Shown piece after piece: positions 7,429 through 14,347 of a DNA stretch of 64,000 nt. Both the position numbers and the translations under genes were made by a program. The notes beneath the pieces were generated by a model. That model was not told the DNA's origin, searched no databases, and saw only the letters and a program-made list of their open reading frames with translations. How positions within the stretch are numbered: the stretch's first letter is position 1; each line of letters opens with the position of its first letter. Origin of the DNA: Roseateles_B sp041913905 (lineage in GTDB: Bacteria; Pseudomonadota; Gammaproteobacteria; Burkholderiales; Burkholderiaceae_C); the NCBI GenBank assembly GCA_041913905.1, contig JAYSEK010000005.1, forward strand, positions 62,001-126,000. Direction: 5' to 3'.

Positions 7429-8529
7429 ATGAGCAAATACAACCTCGGCTCAATCTCGAAGCCGACCATTGACGCCACGAGTCAGGTAGGCGCTTGGACC
7501 TGGGGGCGCGTCCGCCTGTCCATCTTCTCCCTGCCCCTCAGTGACTCAGCCCGTCTTCTTCTGGCCTGGGCCGACGCCCAGGAGCCCAACTGCATCCCCA
7601 CGGTCGCGAAGCTGAAGGAGGCATTCGGCTGGGGCAAAGACAGATGGCGCGCCGTTGCCAGGGAACTGGAAGAGGCAGGCTGGCTCAGACAAAAGAAGTG
7701 GGCGGAAGCCGACGGCTCGACCCGCCATGAGCTCACGATCAGCCTGCTCCAACTGGCAGAGTTGTCCACAGAGGCGCAAAACCCGCCCATCACGTGCGCA
7801 TGCGTGATGGCGGGAAATCCGCCCCTCACGCGTGAGGGCGGTCAAACCCGCCCATCACGTGATGGTGGCGTAACCCGCCCGTTGTATTTAAAAGGTATTG
7901 AAGAACCAATACCAACACCGCGCGCTAGCGCGCGCGACGGCGTCGACGCCGTGGTGTCAGGTCTTGAAGCTGATGGAGGCTTGCCGGCAGCTCCACACCA
8001 CGGCCCCACAGGCTTGGGGGAGAGGCTGGCAGACCTGGTGCCGCAGGCCCAGATCGCCCGCATTGACCACGCAGCCGGTGGCGCCGGCGTCGCCCAGCTG
8101 CAGGCCGCCGAAGCGGCCGTCCGCCGCGCGGCGCGGCGAGGCACGGCTAGGGATCTGGTGGCCTACAGCCTGGACATGGCAGCTCGCGCCGCACGCGGCG
8201 GCGTGGCGCTGCTGGTAGAGGCGCCGTTGTCGTCGCGCAGCGACGCCGAGCTGGCGCGCCATCGAGCGCTGCTTGAGCGGCGAGTTGCGCGGGCGAACTG
8301 GCGCGTCCAGCACCCAGCCCTGGGGGCACTGGAGGCCGCTGCCGACGGCCGCGGCTGGCGCGGCAGTGCCGGCGTCCATATCGGTGCCGTCGCGGATGAG
8401 ATCTGGGCTGATGTGGATGCCGGGCGGCTGGCTTTGCGGCCGCCAGACGGCGCCGAAGGCTCGCGCCGCACCGGCCCCCTTGGGTCAGGCCGGATCGCGC
8501 GTCAGCGCAGCGATCTGGTCGCTCCTTGA
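7429..8529 (+). CDS. Replication initiator-like protein (lambda O-type layout)
   Basis: This 366-aa protein has an N-terminal helix-turn-helix domain (about residues 15-105; LSDSARLLLAWADAQEP, IPTVAKLKEAFGWGKDRWRA) of the type found in phage/plasmid replication proteins that bind origin repeats. A linker (about residues 110-165) follows, then an Ala/Arg-rich C-terminal part with no recognised fold. The linker-coding DNA contains three 16-bp iterons and several palindromes, as in the lambda O gene where the origin lies within the initiator's reading frame. The ATG at 7429 is chosen because the homologous HTH follows directly. Replication function is inferred from layout; the element may use it for plasmid-like copying after excision. 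Confidence 0.6.
   Translation: MSKYNLGSISKPTIDATSQVGAWTWGRVRLSIFSLPLSDSARLLLAWADAQEPNCIPTVAKLKEAFGWGKDRWRAVARELEEAGWLRQKKWAEADGSTRHELTISLLQLAELSTEAQNPPITCACVMAGNPPLTREGGQTRPSRDGGVTRPLYLKGIEEPIPTPRASARDGVDAVVSGLEADGGLPAAPHHGPTGLGERLADLVPQAQIARIDHAAGGAGVAQLQAAEAAVRRAARRGTARDLVAYSLDMAARAARGGVALLVEAPLSSRSDAELARHRALLERRVARANWRVQHPALGALEAAADGRGWRGSAGVHIGAVADEIWADVDAGRLALRPPDGAEGSRRTGPLGSGRIARQRSDLVAP
7779..7934. repeat. Iteron cluster, AT-rich stretch and hairpins inside the initiator gene (candidate origin)
   Basis: AAACCCGCCCATCACG occurs at 7779-7794 and 7844-7859 (identical), with a 14/16 copy at 7815-7830. Each copy is half of an imperfect palindrome: the mates are CGTGATGGCGGG (7803-7814), CGTGAGGGCGG (7831-7841) and GTGATGGTGGCG (7859-7870). 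A partial repeat (AACCCGCCCG) follows at 7872. Next come an AT-rich run (7882-7900), the hairpin GGTATTG-N6-CAATACC (7894-7913) and a 16-bp palindrome of alternating GC centred on CTAG (7919-7934). Iterons followed by AT-rich DNA are typical of a theta-type origin. Confidence 0.6.
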
Positions 8530-9291
8530 GGCTTTGTCACCCGCGCCGGCCGGCGCCGCTGCGTGGCCGCAGCCTTCTGGGCCTCCGGGCGACGAATATG
8601 CGATACCGCTTATTTGACGGGTGCGCATCTTGCACAGGGCGGAGCGCCGACCTTCGCGCAAACGCGGCGCCGCGCTGGACGGCACGGCCGTAGCGCACAC
8701 ACCCTGTTCAAGACCCTGTGCCTTGCCACCAAGCTGCTGCCGCCCGGGGCGGCGGCGACGCCGCCGAGGCGCGCGCTGGGATCTGCGCGACAGGATGGTG
8801 GAGGCCCGCCAGGGCCGATCGATAAAGGGCTTTGCATCCCGCGCCGGTCCGCCCCGCTGTCGAGCGTGGCGGAAGCCCGTCCGAATTGGCGGTATCGCCT
8901 ATTCGCCTTTTCGTCCTCATCCGGCCCGCAGGGCAGGATGGTCTGGCAGGTATGGGCGATGGAGGATGGGGAGGGTGTGGCCGAGGTTGGAGGCCATCAG
9001 TATTCCATCGCTGATGGAACACTGGTTGGGTTGATGCCCCGCGGCATCGCTGCGGGGCCGGTGGACTCAATGGGCGATCAAGCAGTGTTTCATCACTGAT
9101 TGCTTCGCGGGCGCACGTCGGCGGGGCCAGGCATGACAACGATCAGTGCTGTACCGCTGATGCATCGCTGATACGCCGCACGGAGCGGGGCGGAAAAGTG
9201 GGAGTACGGCCGGGGCCGGGCTTGATGAGTTCTCGCCCGTCGTTCGGACGGGCATTGCACGCGGCATGGCGTGCGCCTGACCGGCGCACTG
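8530..9291. other. Noncoding region with an inverted repeat pair and CGCTGAT repeats
   Basis: I find no convincing gene in these 762 bases; the open frames are antisense-like and low in complexity. Two inverted copies of about 20 bp, sharing GCGGTATCGC.TATTCG, lie at 8593-8611 (minus) and 8889-8908 (plus). In both, the same frame would encode a short I-x-G-I-A-Y-S peptide. Further right, TTCCATC-GCT-GATGGAA forms a hairpin at 9003-9019, and CGCTGATG/CGCTGATA motifs recur near 9010, 9155 and 9165. Function unknown. Confidence 0.4.
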
Positions 9292-9516
9292 CTACGGCGC
9301 TGGCGGGTGTTCGTCGCCCGCCAGGTGCAGCGCGGCGCGCAAGTCGTCGAGCGCGGCGGCAGCGTCTTTCTGATTCAGGCTCGCGAAGATCAGCGCCGTC
9401 CAAATGCGTGTCGGCACTTGCACCTGGACGCCGAGCGAGCGCACCTTGGCGAGCGCGCCGATGACCGACGCATCGAGCATCACGCTGACGGCGTGATTGA
9501 GCTGCGCCGCGCTCAT
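9292..9516 (-). CDS. Small hypothetical protein of the element
   Basis: This 74-aa protein starts within the stop of the upstream gene (ATGA, 9513-9516), the signature of a coupled two-gene operon read leftward. It is predicted to be mostly helical (ALDDLRAALHLAG) with no membrane segment, signal peptide or family I recognise. Operon membership and low-complexity-free composition support it as a real gene. Divergence from the mobilization genes suggests a regulatory or accessory role in transfer. Confidence 0.55.
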   Translation of the reverse strand: MSAAQLNHAVSVMLDASVIGALAKVRSLGVQVQVPTRIWTALIFASLNQKDAAAALDDLRAALHLAGDEHPPAP

Positions 9517-9908
9517 GGCGTCACCTTGGCACCGGCCTTGCCGCCGGCACCATTGCTGGCACCCGTCTCGCGAAGTGCACGGCGCACGCTCGATGCGCTT
9601 GCCGCAATGCCACTGGCACGCAGCTGTTCGACGATCTGATCGATCTTGCAGCCGCGTTGCTGCGCAGCCTTGATTTGCGGCGCGAGCTTCGCCAGCGCGT
9701 CGCGCGGCGTCAGTGGTCGCACCATCCGTAGCGCCCGCAACGCTGACGCTGCGGCGTCTACCTGAGCGTGCGTAAGGACGGCAGACCTTGCGCGGCTTGA
9801 CTGGGCGCGAGGCGGCGACTCGTTGTGATCGTTGATCGCCGTATGGCTGGCTTCTGGATTTGGCAATGGCGCGAAGTCGGCGGCGACGTGATCGGCGTTG
9901 TTGAGCAT
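9513..9908 (-). CDS. Putative DNA-binding mobilization accessory protein
   Basis: This 131-aa protein has a disordered N-terminal third and a helical C-terminal region (about residues 65-115) in which IKAAQQRGCKIDQIVEQLRA and SGIAASASSVRRAL form a helix-turn-helix-like unit. This layout resembles the TraK-like accessory proteins often found beside oriT, but the match is by pattern only. It is transcribed away from the candidate oriT and mobilization operon. The palindrome at 9964-9979 sits in the shared control region. Confidence 0.5.
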   Translation of the reverse strand: MLNNADHVAADFAPLPNPEASHTAINDHNESPPRAQSSRARSAVLTHAQVDAAASALRALRMVRPLTPRDALAKLAPQIKAAQQRGCKIDQIVEQLRASGIAASASSVRRALRETGASNGAGGKAGAKVTP

Positions 9909-9963
9909 GGCTGTCTAGTCAGGTGTGCAGTGGAGACGACGCGCGAGTGTGCGGGGCCTCAGG

Positions 9964-9979
9964 TGTTGACACGTCAACA
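9964..9979. promoter_or_regulatory. Palindromic operator candidate 2 (TGTTGAC-AC-GTCAACA)
   Basis: This perfect 7-bp-arm inverted repeat in the divergent mobilization control region has the same core as the palindrome at 7394-7407. It is 55 bp from the start of the leftward accessory gene and about 150 bp from the rightward operon. Confidence 0.55.
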
Positions 9980-10034
9980 GCGATTGATCGGCACATTGAC
10001 CACCGTGCCCCGAATGCCGAGAAAAGGCAGCACA

Positions 10035-10087
10035 GCCAGCCTAATGCCGCTAACGCGGCATGTGCTGGCGAGGGGCTTGCAGCCCCT
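10035..10087. other. Candidate oriT: nested and adjacent hairpins
   Basis: Within the noncoding gap before the MobC and relaxase genes, ATGCCGC-TAAC-GCGGCAT (10044-10061) is nested inside GCCAGC...GCTGGC (10035-10040 with 10064-10069). AGGGGCT-TGC-AGCCCCT (10071-10087) follows directly. Inverted repeats just upstream of MobC/relaxase genes are the usual context of an origin of transfer. No nic site is recognised from sequence alone. Confidence 0.5.
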
Positions 10088-10128
10088 TCGATCCCCGCTC
10101 CGCTCTCAACCGCTTGGACAACCTGACC

Positions 10129-10236
10129 ATGCAGAAGATCCGCGACGCAGAAAGCCGCTCAGTCTCTGTCTCCTTTCACTACCTGGCGCTCAACCCGGCA
10201 AAGCTTGCGATGCACCAGCCCGAGACAGCCGCGTGA
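10129..10236 (+). CDS. 35-aa upstream ORF coupled to mobC-like gene
   Basis: A short reading frame from ATG 10129 ends in TGA at 10234-10236, which overlaps the GTG start of the mobC-like gene (GTGA, 10233-10236). There is no strong Shine-Dalgarno. It may be a real microprotein, a translational-coupling leader, or chance. No family is recognisable. The overlap with the next start is the main reason to list it. Confidence 0.35.
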   Translation: MQKIRDAESRSVSVSFHYLALNPAKLAMHQPETAA

Positions 10237-10625
10237 GTCGTCCCGCTCGCGCCAATGCAACCGAGCGTCTGTCCGTGACGCTCGGCGCGCGTCTGCCCGC
10301 CACGGTCGCCGCACTGTGGCGCGCCGAGGCGGCAGCCGCTGGCCTGTGCATCAGCGACTGGTTACGCCAGGCAATCGACCCGGGCCGGGTGAGGGTCACT
10401 GGCATGAAGACGCCGGGCCAGCGCGTCGCTCGTCGACAGGCCGATCCCAAGCTGGTCGAAGCAGTCTCTCGCTATGGCAGAAACTTGAACCAGCTGGCCA
10501 GGCTCGCCAACATCGGCGCGCTAGCCAATCGGCCTGTCGAGGTGCTGCGCACTCTGGTCCTCATCGAGAAGCAGCTGCGGACGCTGATCGATGCGCAGAC
10601 CGGCCCGACGGACGAGGAGGCTTGA
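10233..10625 (+). CDS. MobC-like mobilization accessory protein
   Basis: This 130-aa protein has an N-terminal ribbon-helix-helix-like segment (RLSVTLGARLPATVAALW, about residues 10-27; SDWLRQAI) and the pattern YGRNLNQLARLAN (about residues 85-97). That pattern is characteristic of MobC/MbeC-type relaxosome proteins, which help the relaxase open DNA at oriT. The start is taken as GTG 10233; a frame open further left lacks homology. The gene lies 5 bp before the relaxase, whose GAGGAGG ribosome site is inside its 3' end. Confidence 0.75.
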   Translation: MSRPARANATERLSVTLGARLPATVAALWRAEAAAAGLCISDWLRQAIDPGRVRVTGMKTPGQRVARRQADPKLVEAVSRYGRNLNQLARLANIGALANRPVEVLRTLVLIEKQLRTLIDAQTGPTDEEA

Positions 10626-10630
10626 CGGAC

Positions 10631-12796
10631 ATGCATGCGAAGTGGGGCGAGCCTGGACAGCTGCCTGGCTGCGGCCAGCGGGTGGTCCAGTACCTGCTCG
10701 CGGAGCGGGACGCGAACGGGAAGAAGCGGGCGTCAGTCCGGGTGCTCCGCGGCGATCCGCTGTTGGTCGAACGGCTGATCGACAGCATCGATCGCAAATT
10801 CAAGTACGCCTCCGGCATGACGAGCTGGCACATCAACGATGCGCCGATGGACGAGCAGATCAGTCAATACATCGACGACCTCGAGCATGTGACCTTTCCT
10901 GGCCTCGAGCGCGATCAATACGCTTGGACAGTCGTGGAGCATCGTGATGCGGACGGTAGTGTCCACATTCACTATCTTGTCCCAATGGTCGACCTCAGAA
11001 GCGGTCGCCAATACAACCCTGCGCCGCCGGGCTGGGCTGCGATGGGCTATGACGATCTACGCGACGCCTGGAACGCGCGCGAGGGATGGGCGCGGCCTGA
11101 CGACGGATCGCACTCGCGCCTCGTCCAACCCGGTCGCTACGCCTACGTGACCGCTGAGCAGCTGCGTTCAGGCATCGAGGTCGAGCCCGATGCAAACCCA
11201 CGCGAATCAATCGGCGCATGGGTGCTCGACCAGATCAGTCAGGGCAAGTTCACCTGCGATCGATCTGGCGTCACGGCGGCGCTCAGTCAGCTCGGCGAGG
11301 TGACCCGCGCCGGCGCCGGGTACATGACGTTGAAGTTACCGGGCGAGCCCAAAGGGCTACGCCTGAAAGGGGATCTATTCAGTGAAGACTTCAGTCGCGA
11401 ACGCCTTGAACGCCTTCAAGGAGCGGGAGCAGGCGGTCAAGGAGGCGGAAGCGGCCTTCCAGCGCCAGCTCGCCGGCCAGACCCAAGAGCTGCTGCGCGC
11501 TCACGCAGCCGACTCGAAGAAGCTCTCGCGCGACGCGCTCAAGCAAACCGCGAGAAGTTTGGCCGACCTGCAGGCCGTCGTCAGCGAGCAGTGCCAGGCC
11601 ACCTCCAAGCAGATTCGCCGACTCCTGCATTGGCCGGTGGTCACGGCAGTGATCACGTGCCTGGCGCTTCTGCTGGCAAGCGGCCTGACCTCCTGGGCCA
11701 TGTTGAAGAGCGCCCGGATGGAAGTAACGAAAGCCGAGGCTCAGGCGCAGGAGACGCGTCGTCAGATCGCGGCGCTGGAGGCGCAGTTCTGCGCGAGCCC
11801 GGCAGGCCGAAGGTTCTGCCAGCCCAACCCCACCAAGTAGTCAGAAGGAAGGCATCAGATGAGCTACCCCACAGAAATCGAAGGCCTGCTCGCCCAAGCC
11901 GAGGCCGAGGCCGAAGCGGCCGGGACGAGCGGTATCCGCTCAAGCCAGCGCAGTGTGCAACGCATGCTCGAGCTGCGACCCGTGCTGGCGCAGCTTTCCG
12001 AAGCCGACAGACCCTCAACCGTCTGCTGTCACTGCAGCGCCGCGCTCTCCATGCTGACGCCGGAGGGCAAGCCGCAAATCTATTGCTCGCGCATGCACGT
12101 CTTGGTGTGGGAGGCCAGCGGCGAGCAGGAGCAGACCCCCTTGATCGACTGCGACGGCTTGTATCTGTCGCAGGCCGAGGACTGACCGACCACCACAACA
12201 GCACGGAAAGAGTCATGAGCCAAGTAATCGAACAACCCGTCCAATCCCCCAACGCAGCAGCTGCCGCAGCGGAACTCGAGCAGATCCTTCGTACCCTGCC
12301 GCGTGCCCAGCTCGAAGAGCTGAAAGAGGCGACCAACGCCTTGCCGGCCGTAGCGGGAGATGACCCGCGAGCCGAGGTCATCGAACGTCTGATGCGGCGC
12401 CTGGTGAGCCTGATCGGCAGGATGCTGGGCCTGGAGCATGCTGGCGGCTTCACCGATCATGAGCGCGAGACGGCGCGTGACCTGTCGTTGCGCCGTGCGC
12501 TCAGCCAGCGCATCGACGAGGAGCTGGCGCAGCGCGAACAGCGTCAGGATCAACCGGTAGAGCCGATCGCCAAGGCTCCAGGGGCCGCCACAGCCCAAAC
12601 GACCGCGGCCGAGGAAATCGCGGCCCGGCGCACCGAGCGCTTGGCCGCTGCGGCTGCGCAGGCGGCGCTGACGGCCCAGCCGGTGCCCAGCTACGAGCTC
12701 AAGAAGGTCTTCGACCCCCGTCAGCCTTCGCCCGTGCCGAGCGAAGACGCCGAAGCCATCGAAGAACAACGGCGGCAGCCCGCCCCGCGAGGTTGA
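10631..12796 (+). CDS. MOB_P-type relaxase (MobA-like) with long open C-terminal extension
   Basis: The N-terminal ~250 residues look like a relaxase/mobilization nuclease: RVLRGDPLLVERLIDS, YASGMTSWHI, FPGLERDQYAWTVVEHRD, then VHIHYLVPMVDLRSGRQYNPAPPGW. Candidate metal-binding His are H104, H112 and H114; the nicking Tyr cannot be assigned with certainty. RLEEALARRAQANREKFG (around residue 300) also fits relaxase C-termini. The frame then stays open, without a stop, through two overlapping +1-frame genes and into the ORF at 12215-12796, giving 721 aa in total. Nested genes inside the relaxase tail are also known from ColE1 mbeA. A strong GAGGAGG precedes the ATG. No type IV secretion genes are present, so transfer would need a helper. 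Confidence 0.75.
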   Translation: MHAKWGEPGQLPGCGQRVVQYLLAERDANGKKRASVRVLRGDPLLVERLIDSIDRKFKYASGMTSWHINDAPMDEQISQYIDDLEHVTFPGLERDQYAWTVVEHRDADGSVHIHYLVPMVDLRSGRQYNPAPPGWAAMGYDDLRDAWNAREGWARPDDGSHSRLVQPGRYAYVTAEQLRSGIEVEPDANPRESIGAWVLDQISQGKFTCDRSGVTAALSQLGEVTRAGAGYMTLKLPGEPKGLRLKGDLFSEDFSRERLERLQGAGAGGQGGGSGLPAPARRPDPRAAARSRSRLEEALARRAQANREKFGRPAGRRQRAVPGHLQADSPTPALAGGHGSDHVPGASAGKRPDLLGHVEERPDGSNESRGSGAGDASSDRGAGGAVLREPGRPKVLPAQPHQVVRRKASDELPHRNRRPARPSRGRGRSGRDERYPLKPAQCATHARAATRAGAAFRSRQTLNRLLSLQRRALHADAGGQAANLLLAHARLGVGGQRRAGADPLDRLRRLVSVAGRGLTDHHNSTERVMSQVIEQPVQSPNAAAAAAELEQILRTLPRAQLEELKEATNALPAVAGDDPRAEVIERLMRRLVSLIGRMLGLEHAGGFTDHERETARDLSLRRALSQRIDEELAQREQRQDQPVEPIAKAPGAATAQTTAAEEIAARRTERLAAAAAQAALTAQPVPSYELKKVFDPRQPSPVPSEDAEAIEEQRRQPAPRG
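11382..11840 (+). CDS. MobB/MbeB-like membrane mobilization protein, nested in relaxase gene
   Basis: This 152-aa protein is encoded in the +1 frame entirely inside the relaxase reading frame. It has an N-terminal heptad-rich coiled coil (about residues 10-75), one membrane helix (about residues 86-108, VVTAVITCLALLLASGLTSWAM) and a second short coiled coil. This is the plan of MbeB/MobB proteins that stabilise the relaxosome and link it to the coupling protein. The start is GTG 11382 with AAAGGGGA upstream. Its protein-like composition compared with the repetitive relaxase frame supports it as the translated frame here. Confidence 0.75.
   Translation: MKTSVANALNAFKEREQAVKEAEAAFQRQLAGQTQELLRAHAADSKKLSRDALKQTARSLADLQAVVSEQCQATSKQIRRLLHWPVVTAVITCLALLLASGLTSWAMLKSARMEVTKAEAQAQETRRQIAALEAQFCASPAGRRFCQPNPTK
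11859..12185 (+). CDS. Putative Cys-motif protein nested in relaxase frame
   Basis: This 108-aa protein in the same frame as the MobB-like gene starts 18 bp after it, with AGAAGGAAGG upstream. Residues 48-73 contain a CCHC cluster, then YCSRMH, a spacing compatible with a small zinc-binding knuckle. The N-terminus is a Glu/Ala-rich helix. I recognise no family. It lies within the frame left open by the relaxase, in the position that mbeD has in ColE1-type modules, but without visible similarity to MbeD. Confidence 0.6.
   Translation: MSYPTEIEGLLAQAEAEAEAAGTSGIRSSQRSVQRMLELRPVLAQLSEADRPSTVCCHCSAALSMLTPEGKPQIYCSRMHVLVWEASGEQEQTPLIDCDGLYLSQAED
12215..12796 (+). CDS. Hypothetical helical protein, in frame with relaxase tail
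   Basis: An ATG at 12215 with GGAAAGAG upstream opens a 193-aa protein. The same frame is also continuous with the relaxase, so this product could be made alone, as the C-terminus of the 721-aa relaxase, or both. It is Ala/Glu/Gln-rich and predicted helical (LEQILRTLPRAQLEELKEA; VIERLMRRLVSLIGRMLGL), with a disordered Pro-rich end. Composition changes sharply at 12215 from repetitive to normal, which favours a separate gene. The stop is followed by the next ATG at 12799. Function unknown. Confidence 0.6.
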   Translation: MSQVIEQPVQSPNAAAAAAELEQILRTLPRAQLEELKEATNALPAVAGDDPRAEVIERLMRRLVSLIGRMLGLEHAGGFTDHERETARDLSLRRALSQRIDEELAQREQRQDQPVEPIAKAPGAATAQTTAAEEIAARRTERLAAAAAQAALTAQPVPSYELKKVFDPRQPSPVPSEDAEAIEEQRRQPAPRG

Positions 12797-12798
12797 AC

Positions 12799-13530
12799 AT
12801 GAGCGATCAGCTCCAGACAGCAGCCGTGCGACTGGACGGATGGGTCAATGCCCACTCGCTCCAGGACTTCAACCCCGAGGCCTGGGGCAGCAATCGCTAC
12901 TCCGACCCGCTGCGCCATCGCTACGAGATCCTGGTGGCTTCGCTCCAGGCGCGCGCCGAGAGCGCGCGGCTGCTGCAGCGCTTCCAGCGACAGTTGAGCA
13001 CCGCGCGAAGCGCTGCACAGGCGTACCACGGCTGGCGAGGCTGGCTGGCGCCATTTCGGAGCCGACAGGCTCGGGCCTCAGTGCTGGCGGCCGAACGGAA
13101 GCTCGCGGAGGTCCAGCACGCGCTCGACGCTGCCGCGACTCACCTCCTGCCGGCCGACCTGGTCGGCCTGGCACGCGAGGAAGTCGATTGGCTTCAGCCG
13201 ATGCTGGCCGAGCGCGCCGCGGAAGAGGCTGCGCTGCGCACAGTCGCGGCGGAGCGCCGTCGCCAGCAGGAAGAACAGGCCGCGCAAGCTGCTGCCGCCG
13301 CTGCTGCTGCTGCCGCCGTCGCGGCTGCAGCGGCCGCCGAGGAGGCCAAGCTGCAGCTCGTGCCTCTCGATGACGCCGACGACGGCGCCGACGCTGGCGC
13401 CTCCAGCAGTGGGGGCGATGCCGCACCGGCGTGCGCGCCGTCGTTCAGCTCTGCCCCGCTTGATCCGTTCGACCCGCTGGCGCTCTTCGATGACGACGAG
13501 CCCGAGCAGTCCTTTGAGGCGCCGCGATGA
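12799..13530 (+). CDS. Coiled-coil protein with poly-Ala stretch and acidic tail
   Basis: This 243-aa protein has a helical, charged body (about residues 40-160), then an Ala-only run of about 20 residues interrupted by Val and Glu, and an acidic Asp/Glu-rich C-terminus ending in FDDDEPEQSF. There is no signal peptide or membrane segment. It starts three bases after the previous gene's stop, and its own stop overlaps the next gene (ATGA 13527-13530), so it belongs to the mobilization operon. It might be a structural or relaxosome-associated protein. No family is recognised. Confidence 0.6.
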   Translation: MSDQLQTAAVRLDGWVNAHSLQDFNPEAWGSNRYSDPLRHRYEILVASLQARAESARLLQRFQRQLSTARSAAQAYHGWRGWLAPFRSRQARASVLAAERKLAEVQHALDAAATHLLPADLVGLAREEVDWLQPMLAERAAEEAALRTVAAERRRQQEEQAAQAAAAAAAAAAVAAAAAAEEAKLQLVPLDDADDGADAGASSSGGDAAPACAPSFSSAPLDPFDPLALFDDDEPEQSFEAPR

Positions 13531-13889
13531 AACTTCTGCCCAAGCATCAACTGGTAGCCGCTGCCGTCGGCACGACCTTCGCCATTCTGCTCACCGGCTT
13601 GGTATCGGTGATCGGCTATGTGCTGGTGTTCATGCTGGGCCTTTGGACGCTCGTATCAGGACTCTTTGCAATGACCCATCTGCTGCCTGACCAGGTGCTC
13701 GGCTACATGGGCGCAGGCCATACGAGCGAGTTGGGCAAATCGACCGAGAGCGGTGCGCGAAGTGTCTTCATCACTTCGGTGCAGCGTGCGGGGCAACGCC
13801 TCGGCTTGGGGCTTGGCGGCGGTGATCGAGGCAAGGGGCGGGCAGGCAAAGGTGGTCGGCCTGGTGCAGGCAAGGACTCGCAGGAATGA
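13527..13889 (+). CDS. Two-helix membrane protein, end of mobilization operon
   Basis: This 120-aa protein has hydrophobic segments at about residues 9-33 and 34-52 (GTTFAILLTGLVSVIGYVL, LGLWTLVSGLFAM). A positively charged, Gly/Lys/Arg-rich tail follows (about residues 88-120), probably cytoplasmic and able to touch nucleic acid. It overlaps the preceding stop by ATGA. It may anchor the transfer complex at the membrane, but this is inferred. A structured noncoding segment follows. Confidence 0.6.
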   Translation: MKLLPKHQLVAAAVGTTFAILLTGLVSVIGYVLVFMLGLWTLVSGLFAMTHLLPDQVLGYMGAGHTSELGKSTESGARSVFITSVQRAGQRLGLGLGGGDRGKGRAGKGGRPGAGKDSQE

Positions 13890-14058
13890 GGGCACTCGAG
13901 GCATGCCCGGCCAAAGGCCAGGCACCGGACGCCCTTGCGAGCGCGCCCCGCCGGGCTTGGTCCTGCGGACACCTGGACTGTGTCCAGGTCTCTCCAGGCC
14001 GCCTTGCCCGCTCCTGGGGCCGCCCTGCGGGCCTCCCCGCCGCTGAGGCGTCCCCCGC

Positions 14059-14084
14059 AGAGGCCGCCACCCCTGGCGGCCTCT
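14059..14084. terminator. Strong GC hairpin, possible operon terminator
   Basis: AGAGGCCGCC (14059-14068) and GGCGGCCTCT (14075-14084) pair perfectly around ACCCCT. No T-tract follows, so intrinsic termination is uncertain; it could also be part of the larger folded region. Confidence 0.4.
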
Positions 14085-14172
14085 ACCGATCTCAGCGCTA
14101 CGCGCGAAATAGCGCCGCTCGACAAGGTCGAGACGGCTTGGCTTGCTGATCCCGATCCGCTGCACCGGCGCA

Positions 14173-14347
14173 GTCTTCCTCTCGTCGTCGCTTCTCGTGG
14201 GACCGTACCCGTCCGAACGCTGGCAGCAAGGGGGTATCCATAACAGTCCTCGCCGGCTGCGCCGCCTGCGGCTGTTACAGAACCTCCGCCCTTGCTGCCA
14301 GCGTTCGGCCGTGTCCCTATGGCCCCACGCGACGACGAGAGGAAGAC
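14173..14347. repeat. 175-bp bipartite inverted repeat
   Basis: Two perfect arm segments are found: GTCTTCCTCTCGTCGTCGC (14173-14191) pairs with 14329-14347, and CCGAACGCTGGCAGCAAGGG (14213-14232) pairs with 14289-14308. They are separated by about 20 imperfectly matched bases. An inner TAACAG (14241-14246) pairs with CTGTTA (14272-14277). The whole could fold into one long interrupted hairpin or cruciform. It could be a miniature element with long terminal inverted repeats, or a recombination or replication site. Confidence 0.7.

Noticed and set aside
8563..9099. 178-codon plus-strand frame (and a 143-codon minus frame) in the noncoding stretch of the element
   Set aside because: No ribosome site, low-complexity and Arg/Ala/Pro-rich translation, and no coupling to neighbours.
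7394..9979. ParB parS sites
   Set aside because: GTTGAC-N2-GTCAAC does not match the TGTTTCACGTGAAACA-type consensus, and no parA/parB gene is present.
9825..10232. Longer N-terminus of the MobC-like protein (open frame from 9825)
   Set aside because: The added part crosses the palindrome and candidate oriT hairpins, and its translation has no protein-like features; the homologous part begins after GTG 10233.
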